Shown here in pieces: positions 54,661 to 64,000 of a DNA stretch of 64,000 nt. The position numbers were made by a program, and so were the translations under genes. Source of the DNA: Lysobacteraceae bacterium. GTDB lineage: Bacteria > Pseudomonadota > Gammaproteobacteria > Xanthomonadales > Rhodanobacteraceae. The stretch lies in assembly GCA_004143945.1 (NCBI GenBank), contig SEHB01000002.1, positions 248,001-312,000 of the forward strand, written 5' to 3'. The notes beneath the pieces are model-generated. The model was not told the origin of the DNA and did not search any database. It saw only the letters and a program-made list of their open reading frames with translations. Position 1 is the first letter of the stretch. Every line of letters begins with the position of its first letter.

Positions 54661-57600
54661 AAGACGCCACCGCCTCGACGAGCCCCTCGTCCGGATGCTT
54701 CGCGGCTTCCGCATGATGGTCCTGCGCGAGCAGCATGTAGAACGCGGGCACCACGAACAGCGTGAACAGCGTGCCGATCGTGAGGCCGGTCGTGATCACG
54801 AGGCCCATGTTGTAGCGACCCGCGGCGCCGGCGCCGCTCGCGATCACCAGCGGCACCACGCCGAGCACCATCGCCGCCGTCGTCATGAGGATCGGGCGCA
54901 GTCGGGTCGCGGCAGCCTGCTCGATCGCCTCGCGCTTGCTGCGCCCCGCGCGCTGCAGTTCATTGGCGAACTCGACGATCAGGATGCCGTGCTTGGAGAT
55001 CAGGCCCATCAGCGTGACGAGACCGACCTGCGTGTAGATGTTGAGCGAGGTCGCCCAGCGCGTCGAGAGTGCGCCCATGCCGACGAAGCCCGGCAGCAGG
55101 TTGATGAACACGAGCGCGCCGAACAGCGCCATCGGCACCGACACGAGGATCACGATCGGATCGCGCAGGCTGTTGAACTGGGCCGCGAGCGCGAGGTAGA
55201 CGATGATCACCGCGAACAGCAGCGTGATCGCGAATCCGCCCGATTCGTTGATGAACTGGCGCGCCTGGCCCGAGTAGTCCACGCCGTAGCCCGACGGCGC
55301 GAGCTCGCGGATCGTGTCGCGCAGGAAGCCGATCGCTTCGCCCTGCGAGACTGCGGGCACGCCCTGGAACGTCACCGAATTGAGCTGCTGGAAACGCGTC
55401 AGCGCCTGCGGCACGACGGTGTCCTTGATCGTCGCGACCGTGGACGCCGGGATCACGTCGCCCGACGGCGTGCGGATGTAGTTGTCGAGCACCTGGTCCG
55501 GGTTGAGGCGGTCGGCCTGCAGCACCTGCGGGATCACCTTGTAGGACCGGCCCGCGATCGAGAAGTAATTGACGTAGCCGCCGCCCATTGCGGCGCCGAG
55601 CGAGCTGCCGATGTCCTGCTGGGTCATGCCGAGCGTGGCGACCATGTCGCGGTCGACCTCGACCGTGCTCTGCGGCTTGTCGATCTTGAGGTTCATGTCG
55701 ACGAACCAGAACATGCCGCTCGACTGCGCGCGCTCGAGCACGCCCTGCGCGACCTCGTAGAGGTTCTCGAACGGTTCGGTGGTCGACATCACGACTTCGA
55801 CCGGCATGCCCTGCGCGCCCGGCAGCGGCGGGAACTGGAACGCGACCGCGTTGACGCCGGCCATGCCCTGCCACTTCTGCTGCAGTTCCTGCTGGATCGC
55901 GTTCGCGTTGCGGCTGCGCTCGGACCACGGCTGGAGCTGCGCGCCGGTGAACACCGAGTTCGGACCGGAGAAGCCGGTGAACTGGAACGTCTGGCGCACC
56001 TCGGGGATGCTCTTGGTGATCTCGTGCATCTGCTCGAGGTAGTCGCGCACCTGCGCGGGCGACGCATTCGGCGCGGCCATGCCCATGCCGAGCACGATGC
56101 CCTGGTCCTCTTCCGGCGCGAGCTCGGTGCGGGACGCGCTGAACAGGTAGGCGGTGCCGCCGAGCAGCATCAGGCCCATCACGACCGGCACGATCCAGGT
56201 ATCGAGGGTGCCGTGCAGCCGCCGCTGGTAACCGTGGTGCAGGCGATCGAACACGCGGTCGATGAAGTTCACGAAGCGATTGCCGCCGTGCTCCATGCGC
56301 AGGAAGCGCGATCCGAGCATCGGCGACAGCGCGAGCGCGATCACCGCCGACACCGTCACCGCGCCCGCGAGCGTGAACGCGAACTCGGTGAACAACGCAC
56401 CCGTGAGGCCGCCCTGGAAGCCGATCGGCACGTAGACCGCGACCAGCACGATCGTCATCGCGATGATCGGTCCGGCCAGCTCGCGCGCTGCGATCAGCGC
56501 CGCGTCGAACGGCTTGCGTCCTTCTTCCTTGATGTGGCGGTCGATGTTCTCGACCACGATGATCGCGTCGTCGACGACGAGGCCGATCGCGAGAACGAGC
56601 GCGAGCAGCGTGATCAGGTTGATCGTGTAGCCGAGCATCAGCATCACGAAGAACGCGCCGATCAGCGACAGCGGCATCGCGATGACCGGGATGATCACCG
56701 CGCGGAAGCTGCCCATGAACAGGAAGATCACGAGCGTGACGATCAGCAATGCCTCGACCAGCGTCTTGACCACTTCCTCGATCGAGGTGTTGATGAAGTC
56801 GGTTGCGTCGTAGGCGATCTGGCCGGTGATGCCGGCCGGGAGTTGCGCCTGGATCTCGGGAAACGCATTGCGCACGCGCTCGGCGACGTCGAGCACGTTG
56901 GCGTCGGGCGAGGTCTTGATGCCGAGGAACACCGACTGGTTGCCGTCGAACGCGACCGCCGAGTCGTAGTCCTCGGCGCCGAGCACGACATTGGCGACGT
57001 CCTCGAGCCGCACCAGCGCGCCGTCCTTCTGCTTGACCACGAGCTTGCGGAATTCCGCCACCGTGTGCAGGTCGGTCGCCGCGGTCAGCGCGACGGTCAC
57101 CGTCTGGCCCTTGGTCGCACCGACCGCCGCGAGGTAATTGTTCGCCGCGAGCGCGGCGTAGACGTCGGCCGCGGTCACGCCGTGCGCGGCGAGGCGCGCG
57201 GGATCCATCCATGCGCGCAGTGCGAATTGGCGTCCGCCGAGCAGTTCGGCGGTCTGCACGCCGTCGATCGAGTCGAGCTTGGGCTTGACCACGCGCACGA
57301 CGTAGTCGGTGATGTTGTTGGCGGGCAGCGTCTCGCTGTAGAAGCCCATGTACATCGACGCGGTGGTTTCGCCGACCTGCACCGTGATCACCGGCTGCTG
57401 CGCCTGCTCGGGCAACTGGTTGGTGACCGCGCTGATCTGGGTCTGTATCTCGGTCAACGCGCGGTTGGAGTCGTAGTTGAGCTGCAGCGTCGCGGTGATG
57501 ATCGACACGCCCGTGCTCGAGGACGAGGACAGGTAGTCGATGCCCTGCGCCTGCGCGATCGCAGCCTCGAGCGGCTGCGTGATGAAGCCCGCGACGGTGT

Positions 57601-57769
57601 CGGCGTCCGCGCCGTAGTACGCGGTGCTGACGGTGACGATCGCGTTCTCGGTCTCGGGATACTGGCGCACGGTCAGGTCGGTGACCGAGCGCAGGCCGAG
57701 CACGAGGATCAGCAGGCTGACGACGATCGCCAGCACCGGCTTCTTGATGAACAGGTCGGTGAATTTCAT
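54659..57769 (-). CDS. HAE1-type RND efflux permease
   Basis: A 1036-residue complete RND permease, the expected length. It begins MKFTDLFIKKPVLAIVVSLL (TM1), has YPETENAIVTVSTAYYGAD and the porter domain, the relay region LAIGLVVDDAIIVVENIDRH, GPIIAMTIVLVAVYVPIGF and a second half with FAVIIVYLALAAQFNSLRDP and HGILIVEFANELQRAGRS. The pattern is of the MexK/AcrB-like HAE1 branch, typical of multidrug efflux. It follows the adaptor gene by 61 bp; there is no outer-membrane channel gene, so it must use TolC encoded elsewhere. Substrate unknown. Confidence 0.96.
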   Translation of the reverse strand: MKFTDLFIKKPVLAIVVSLLILVLGLRSVTDLTVRQYPETENAIVTVSTAYYGADADTVAGFITQPLEAAIAQAQGIDYLSSSSSTGVSIITATLQLNYDSNRALTEIQTQISAVTNQLPEQAQQPVITVQVGETTASMYMGFYSETLPANNITDYVVRVVKPKLDSIDGVQTAELLGGRQFALRAWMDPARLAAHGVTAADVYAALAANNYLAAVGATKGQTVTVALTAATDLHTVAEFRKLVVKQKDGALVRLEDVANVVLGAEDYDSAVAFDGNQSVFLGIKTSPDANVLDVAERVRNAFPEIQAQLPAGITGQIAYDATDFINTSIEEVVKTLVEALLIVTLVIFLFMGSFRAVIIPVIAMPLSLIGAFFVMLMLGYTINLITLLALVLAIGLVVDDAIIVVENIDRHIKEEGRKPFDAALIAARELAGPIIAMTIVLVAVYVPIGFQGGLTGALFTEFAFTLAGAVTVSAVIALALSPMLGSRFLRMEHGGNRFVNFIDRVFDRLHHGYQRRLHGTLDTWIVPVVMGLMLLGGTAYLFSASRTELAPEEDQGIVLGMGMAAPNASPAQVRDYLEQMHEITKSIPEVRQTFQFTGFSGPNSVFTGAQLQPWSERSRNANAIQQELQQKWQGMAGVNAVAFQFPPLPGAQGMPVEVVMSTTEPFENLYEVAQGVLERAQSSGMFWFVDMNLKIDKPQSTVEVDRDMVATLGMTQQDIGSSLGAAMGGGYVNYFSIAGRSYKVIPQVLQADRLNPDQVLDNYIRTPSGDVIPASTVATIKDTVVPQALTRFQQLNSVTFQGVPAVSQGEAIGFLRDTIRELAPSGYGVDYSGQARQFINESGGFAITLLFAVIIVYLALAAQFNSLRDPIVILVSVPMALFGALVFINLLPGFVGMGALSTRWATSLNIYTQVGLVTLMGLISKHGILIVEFANELQRAGRSKREAIEQAAATRLRPILMTTAAMVLGVVPLVIASGAGAAGRYNMGLVITTGLTIGTLFTLFVVPAFYMLLAQDHHAEAAKHPDEGLVEAVAS

Positions 57770-57830
57770 CGGATTGCGCTCCAGCGGCGCCGAGCAGGCG
57801 CCGGCACGGGTTCGACAGCGGCGGGCCGGC

Positions 57831-59009
57831 TCAGGATTCCTGCGGCTTCGGGTCGGCGTCGGCCTTCGGAACGCGCGCGTTGTCGATCACCAGTGGCGTG
57901 CCGTTCTTGAGCTTGAGCTGCCCGCTCGTGACGACCTCGGTGCCCTCTTCGATGCCGCTCAGCACCGCGACCTGGTCGCCGCGCGTCGGGCCGGTCGTCA
58001 CGAACACCTGCTGCGCGGTCGGCAAGGCGGGCTTGCCGTCGGCGCCGGTGCCTTCGCCGGGCTTCACGACGTACACGGTTTCGCCGTACGGATTGAACGT
58101 GATCGCGGTCTGCGGCAGCGTGAGCTGGCGCTTCTGCTCGCCGACCTCGATCGAGACGTTCGCGAACATGCCCGGCATCAGCACGCCGTCGGCATTCGGC
58201 AGCGACGCCTCGACGCGCGCATTGCGCGTGTCGCCATCCACCTTCGGCGCGATCGCGGAGACCAAGCCTTCGAACTCGCGATCGGCGTAGGCGTCGAGGC
58301 GCAGCACGACGCGTTGGCCGACGCGGACCTGGCCGAGGTCGCGCTGCGGCACGAAGAAATCCGCGTGGATCGGGTCGAGCTGCTGCAACGTGACCACCGG
58401 CGCGCCTGCGTTGAGATAGGCACCGGGGCTCAGCGTGACGATGCCGATGCGCCCCGCGAACGGCGCGCGCAGCTGCTTCTTGCCGAGCATCGCCTGCGCC
58501 TGCTGGACCGCCGCACGCCTGGCCTTGAGGTCGGCCTGCGCGTTGTCGAAGGTCGCGCGCGGAATCGCCTTGACCTCGAGCTGCTTCTGCGCGCGCTCGA
58601 ACGTCACCTTCGCCAGTTCCGCCGCGGCTTCGGCCTGTCGCAATGCGGCGACGTCATCCTCGGAACGCAGCTCGACCAGCAGCTGGCCCTGATCGACTTC
58701 GTCGCCCGAGCCGACTTCGATTTTGGAGATCACGCCGGACGCGTCGAAAGCGAGGTCGGCGCCGCGCACCGCGCGCAGCGTCGCAACCGCCGCCTGCATC
58801 GGTTGCCACTCGTCGAAGCCGACGGTGGTCGAGGTGACGGTCTGGGGCGGGACCGGCATGTTGGCCATCGCCTTCTTCATCATGACCTGGCCCATCACGT
58901 TCCAGCCGATCAGCAGGAACAGCAGCAGCCCGATCGAGAGCAGCATGATGATCATGCGCCTGGTCGTGCTGGGCTTGCGGTCGGACTTGCGGTTGTCGCG
59001 CGTAGCCAT
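57831..59009 (-). CDS. RND periplasmic adaptor (membrane fusion protein)
   Basis: A 392-residue HlyD-type adaptor with an N-terminal membrane anchor (RRMIIMLLSIGLLLFLLIGW), then a barrel-sandwich half with VSGVISKIEVGSGDEVDQGQ-like GVISKIEVGSGDEVDQGQLL, a short coiled coil (AAALRQAEAAAELAKVTFERA), the matching LRAPFAGRIGIVTLSPGAYL half and the beta-barrel part VRVGQRVVLRLDAYADREFE. It links the RND permease encoded next to the outer-membrane channel. ATG at 59009 lies 8 nt after AGGAG. A candidate promoter is at 59293-59321. Confidence 0.93.
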   Translation of the reverse strand: MATRDNRKSDRKPSTTRRMIIMLLSIGLLLFLLIGWNVMGQVMMKKAMANMPVPPQTVTSTTVGFDEWQPMQAAVATLRAVRGADLAFDASGVISKIEVGSGDEVDQGQLLVELRSEDDVAALRQAEAAAELAKVTFERAQKQLEVKAIPRATFDNAQADLKARRAAVQQAQAMLGKKQLRAPFAGRIGIVTLSPGAYLNAGAPVVTLQQLDPIHADFFVPQRDLGQVRVGQRVVLRLDAYADREFEGLVSAIAPKVDGDTRNARVEASLPNADGVLMPGMFANVSIEVGEQKRQLTLPQTAITFNPYGETVYVVKPGEGTGADGKPALPTAQQVFVTTGPTRGDQVAVLSGIEEGTEVVTSGQLKLKNGTPLVIDNARVPKADADPKPQES

Positions 59010-59417
59010 GCGGATGGCTCCTCGGGTTTTTCGATTCGTTGGCGCGGCACCCGCCACCGACCCGCTTCGGCGGCCGACGTGCGGCGCCTTCGACAGACGA
59101 TCAGGAGGGACGCGATTCGACGGGACGCGGATGTGGCCGCGACCGTCGCGGGGAAAGCTCCGGTTTATCGTGTCGCCTCTGCGACGTGCGATCGGTACGA
59201 AAACCAGGCGCAGCCCGCATCGGCCGGATTCGACGGGCATCCGCGCCGTCTCCGCGCGCGGCAGCGCTGATCAGGCTGAACTCAGCAGTTCAATAATAGC
59301 GATCCGCCTTGGGCTGGGCAAGCGCCCGCCGGATCGAGCGCGCAGCGTACACCAACCTCCATGCTGTCCGCAGTGCCATTGGTTGCGGTTCCGCGTGGCC
59401 ATTCACTGCATCCGCCG
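59010..59417. other. Intergenic leader of the RND operon
   Basis: No gene is evident on either strand. It contains a candidate minus-strand promoter (59293-59321) immediately downstream of zapE and about 280 nt of untranslated leader before the adaptor. No clear regulator gene or riboswitch structure was seen. Confidence 0.5.
59293..59321 (-). promoter_or_regulatory. Candidate promoter for the RND operon
   Basis: On the minus strand TTGCCC (59316-59321) and TATTAT (59293-59298) are separated by exactly 17 nt, giving 4/6 and 5/6 matches to sigma70 boxes. It points toward the adaptor and permease genes. Confidence 0.5.
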
Positions 59418-60524
59418 TCAGGGACGATGCGCTCGCGCGAGGTAGTCCTCGCTCTGCATCTCGATCAGTCGCGACTCGGTGCGCGCGAACTCGGCGCGCA
59501 GGCGCTCGCCGTCGTACAGCTCGACAATCGGCGCCGCGGCCGACAGCACGAGCTTGACGCCGCGATCGTAGGCCTCGTCGACGAGTTCGATGAAGCGGCG
59601 CGCGGGGTCTTCCTGTTGCGGCGTGAATTGCGGGACATGCGAGATCACGATCGTGTGGTACTCGCGCGCGAGTTCGATGTAGTCGGCGACCGCGCGCGGC
59701 CCTTCGCACAGTGCGTCGAAATCGAACCAGGCCACGCCCTCGGCGACGCGCCGGGCCTGGATGCCGCGACCGTTGACGATGAGTTCGGCGGGTTGGCCCG
59801 CGGCGCCACGCGCGACGCGGCCGAAGATTTCCGCGAGGCGTCGTTCCGAAGCCGCATCGGGCGGTACCACGAAGACCGGCGCCTGCTTGAGCGCGCGCAG
59901 GCGCCAGTCGGTGGCCGAGACGAGCTCGACCGTTTCGCAATGCCGTTCGATCAGGGCGATCGCAGGCAGGAAGCGCTCGCGCTGCAGGCCATCGCGATAG
60001 AGGCCCTGCGGCCGGGTGTTTGAGGTGGTCACGAGCACGACGCCGCGGTCGAACAACGCGCGCAACAGGTTGCCGAGGATCATCGCATCGCCGATGTCGC
60101 CGACGTGGAACTCGTCGAGCACGAGCACGCGCACCTCGTCCGCGATGCGCGCGGCGACCTCGACCAGCGGATCGGGGCGCCCCGCGAGCTCGCGCAGCCG
60201 CGCATGCACGTCCTGCATGAAACGATGGAAATGCACGCGCTGCCTGCCCGCGGGCGGCAGCGACTCGGCCAGCAGGTCGCACAGGAAGGTCTTGCCGCGC
60301 CCGACCGAACCCCACAGGTAGAGTCCGCGCGGCGGCGGTGGGCGCGTGCCGGTGAGGCGCTGCCAAAACGTCGTCGGCGCAGCGGACACGATCTCGCGCC
60401 AGAGCCGGTCGAGCACCGGCAATACCGCCTGCTGCGCAGGATCGTCCTGCCAGCGGCCCGCCGCGACGCCCGCGCGGTAGCGATCGCCGGGAGACTGCGT
60501 GGTCGCGTCCGCGCCGACGCTCAT
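59418..60524 (-). CDS. zapE: Cell division ATPase ZapE (AFG1-like)
   Basis: A 368-residue AAA-type ATPase: Walker A is LWGSVGRGKTFLCDLL, Walker B VRVLVLDEFHVGDIGDAMIL, then VTTSNTRPQGLYRDGLQRERFLP, the family signature. C-terminal region FDFDALCEGPRAVADYIELA is typical. ZapE acts on FtsZ rings in E. coli under stress. Start at MSVGADATT overlaps the stop of the upstream hydrolase by 4 bp, so the two are coupled. Complete and normal length. Confidence 0.96.
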   Translation of the reverse strand: MSVGADATTQSPGDRYRAGVAAGRWQDDPAQQAVLPVLDRLWREIVSAAPTTFWQRLTGTRPPPPRGLYLWGSVGRGKTFLCDLLAESLPPAGRQRVHFHRFMQDVHARLRELAGRPDPLVEVAARIADEVRVLVLDEFHVGDIGDAMILGNLLRALFDRGVVLVTTSNTRPQGLYRDGLQRERFLPAIALIERHCETVELVSATDWRLRALKQAPVFVVPPDAASERRLAEIFGRVARGAAGQPAELIVNGRGIQARRVAEGVAWFDFDALCEGPRAVADYIELAREYHTIVISHVPQFTPQQEDPARRFIELVDEAYDRGVKLVLSAAAPIVELYDGERLRAEFARTESRLIEMQSEDYLARAHRP

Positions 60525-61195
60525 CCCGCGCGCGGCGGCGGCAGGTTCGGACCGAGTGCGTTCTTCAGCACGCCGCGCAGGTCCATCAGGCGGCGGTGGA
60601 AGAAATGCCCGGTTTCGGGCAGGCGCACGAGTTGCGGCGCGGGATCGAGCGAATCGACCCACGCGTACACCGCCGCGGGGTCGACGACCTCGTCCTCCTC
60701 GCCCTGCACGATGAGCCACGGGCACGCCGGCGGCGCCACCATCGAGAAGTCCCAGCGCCCGGCCGGCGGCGCGACCAGCACCAGTTGCACGGGTTCGACA
60801 CGCGACGCCGCGCGCAGCGCGACATAGGCGCCGAACGAGAAGCCGCAGAGCCACAACGCATCGCCGGCACGCTGCGCGCGCAACCACTCCGCGATCGCGG
60901 CGACGTCGTCGGTTTCGCCTTCGCCGTTGTCGTGCACGCCCTCGGATCGACCGACGCCGCGGAAATTGAAGCGCACGGTTGCGAGGCCGAGTTCGAGCAG
61001 CGCGCGCTCGGTGATCGTCACGACCTTGTTGTGCATCGTGCCGCCCTGCAACGGATGCGGGTGGCAGACGATCGCGACGCCCGCGCGCGCGGCCGCGGCG
61101 TCGGGCAGCGAGCAGTCGAGTTCGATCGCGCCTGCGGGGCCCGGCAGCAGCAGGCTGCCGGACGTGGCGGGAAAGGCGGGCAGCGGCACGGTCAT
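60521..61195 (-). CDS. Alpha/beta hydrolase (COG2945-like)
   Basis: A 224-residue alpha/beta hydrolase of the short, lidless type. Oxyanion region is VAIVCHPHPLQGGTMHNKV, which is the mark of the COG2945/dienelactone-like group; the nucleophile is LCGFSFGAYVALRAA; acid EEDEVVDPAAVY; histidine PETGHFFHRRLMDL. It is cytoplasmic and likely a carboxylesterase of unknown substrate. It is cotranscribed with zapE by an ATGA overlap. Start MTVPLPAFP is used. Confidence 0.93.
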   Translation of the reverse strand: MTVPLPAFPATSGSLLLPGPAGAIELDCSLPDAAAARAGVAIVCHPHPLQGGTMHNKVVTITERALLELGLATVRFNFRGVGRSEGVHDNGEGETDDVAAIAEWLRAQRAGDALWLCGFSFGAYVALRAASRVEPVQLVLVAPPAGRWDFSMVAPPACPWLIVQGEEDEVVDPAAVYAWVDSLDPAPQLVRLPETGHFFHRRLMDLRGVLKNALGPNLPPPRAG

Positions 61196-61436
61196 GCATG
61201 AATGATACGGGACCCGCGCGGGTGTCGTCGGGCGTGCCCGATTCCGTAGCGCTTGCACGATGCCACCGCGCAGGCCCCGCCATGCCGACCCGATCACCAT
61301 GCCGCTGACGTCGCGGCCGCACGCACCCGACGCCACGCCGCCGCGGCCGGCCACTGCCGCGGACCGTGCGCCGGTGCCGCGCGCGGACGATAATCGCGCA
61401 CGGGTCGTGCCGCTGCGACCCCGGGAGTCCGCCGCG

Positions 61437-61993
61437 ATGGCCGTGACACCGACCGAGTTCGCCCGCCAGCTCGAGCGCGAAGGCTTCGCGCCCGCGGAGG
61501 AGCTCGACGTGCTGCTGCCCGCGGTGTATGCCGACCTCAAGCGCATTGCGCACCGCCAGTTGCTGCGCCACGTGCCGGGCGCGACGCTGTCGACCACCGT
61601 GCTCGTGCACGAGACCTGGGCGCGGCTCGCGGCGCACGGCGAGGGACGCTTCACGCGCGCGCACCTGCTCTCGCTCGGCGCGCGCGTGATGCGCCAGGTG
61701 GTGGTCGACCACGCGCGCGCGCGCAGCGCGGGCAAGCGCGGCGGCGGACTGCATCGCGTCGAACTCGACGCCGACGATGCGCGCGACGATGCGCAGGGCC
61801 AGGCGCTGCTGCTGCTCGGCGAGGCACTCGACGCGCTCGCCGAGGCGGACCCGCGCCTGCTGCGGCTGGTCGAGCAGCACTGGTTCATCGGGCTCGAGCC
61901 GGACGAACTCGCGCTGCTGCACGAGGTCAGCCTGCGCACGATCCAGCGCGAGCTCAAGCGCGCGCGCGCCTGGCTGGCCGAGTTGCTCTCGGC

Positions 61994-61997
<4 letters not shown>
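61437..61997 (+). CDS. ECF-type sigma factor (TIGR02999-like)
   Basis: A 186-residue sigma factor of the Ser/Thr-kinase-associated ECF type. YADLKRIAHRQLLRHVPG and STTVLVHETWARLAAHGEG mark region 2, VMRQVVVDHARARSAGKRGG the DNA-contact region, and LHEVSLRTIQRELKRARAWL is region 4. This TIGR02999 family is often partnered with kinases, and in Xanthomonas EcfK is activated by the kinase PknS. ATG at 61437 is used; the longer start at 61260 would add a disordered Pro-rich extension. Its stop overlaps the kinase start by 4 bp. Confidence 0.93.

Positions 61998-64000
<2,003 letters not shown>

Noticed and set aside
61260..61436. N-terminal extension of the sigma factor from 61260
   Set aside because: The added residues are disordered Pro/Arg-rich, and GGGAG sits well before the ATG at 61437.

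Overview
The window is about 70% GC, densely coded, and looks like a chromosomal segment of a gammaproteobacterium of the Xanthomonadales/Lysobacterales (Rhodanobacteraceae- or Lysobacteraceae-like). The evidence is the gene families (PA0069-type radical SAM protein, RluE, HrpB, AceK, type II QueF, ECF sigma factor paired with a TPR kinase), REP-like GTGGGAG...CTTCAGCCCC repeats, and secreted proteins ending in GFE-type motifs. I see no rRNA, tRNA, prophage, insertion sequence or CRISPR array. The order is mostly housekeeping genes with small accessory patches.

Layout. 1-2517: 3' part of an RND exporter. 2613-4935: a frameshifted hydroxybutyrate-oligomer hydrolase, the tail of a lost secreted beta-helix protein and a metallothionein-like gene. 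5058-7091: TPR protein, then a guanidine-II riboswitch in front of a SugE/Gdx exporter. 7185-15431: c-di-GMP region, with a histidine kinase, a response regulator and a receiver-GAF-GGDEF-EAL protein in one coupled operon, a DMT transporter and a second GGDEF-EAL protein. 15803-21017: histone-H1-like protein, YaiI, GST, Ada, PNPOx-like protein and radical SAM protein. 21283-25519: six genes on the minus strand, each overlapping the next by a few bases, from glycine-zipper protein through XRE repressor and alpha/beta hydrolase to a NatAB-like ABC exporter, behind a promoter with two palindromic operators. 25613-28157: FNR and YadGH. 28327-32587: pirin, then two paralogous secreted proteins flanking tatD. 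32829-37708: HrpB and a MotA/MotB-like ion-driven motor pair not linked to flagellar genes. 37836-43105: DMT transporter, methyltransferases, RluE, a CSLREA-type secreted protein and YtjA. 43142-51418: aceK and icd (kinase/phosphatase and its target) on either side of two tandem secreted propeller-like paralogs. 51602-54533: DegV, a lipoprotein, a LysM protein and QueF. 54659-59009: complete RND permease plus adaptor. 59418-64000: ZapE, a hydrolase, and an ECF sigma factor overlapping a Ser/Thr kinase that runs off the window.

Strongest leads. (1) A short C-terminal motif, hydrophobic-Phe-x(1-2)-(Asp/Asn)-Gly-(Phe/Met)..Glu, closes secreted proteins of three or more unrelated architectures here and may be a sorting or anchoring tag. 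(2) The riboswitch and the double operator are clear regulatory elements. (3) The stand-alone rotary motor pair has no visible partner. (4) A four-copy 7-bp tandem repeat inside hrpB could shift the frame by slippage. Several short dispersed repeat families recur between genes. All functions are read by eye from the sequence; no database search was run.
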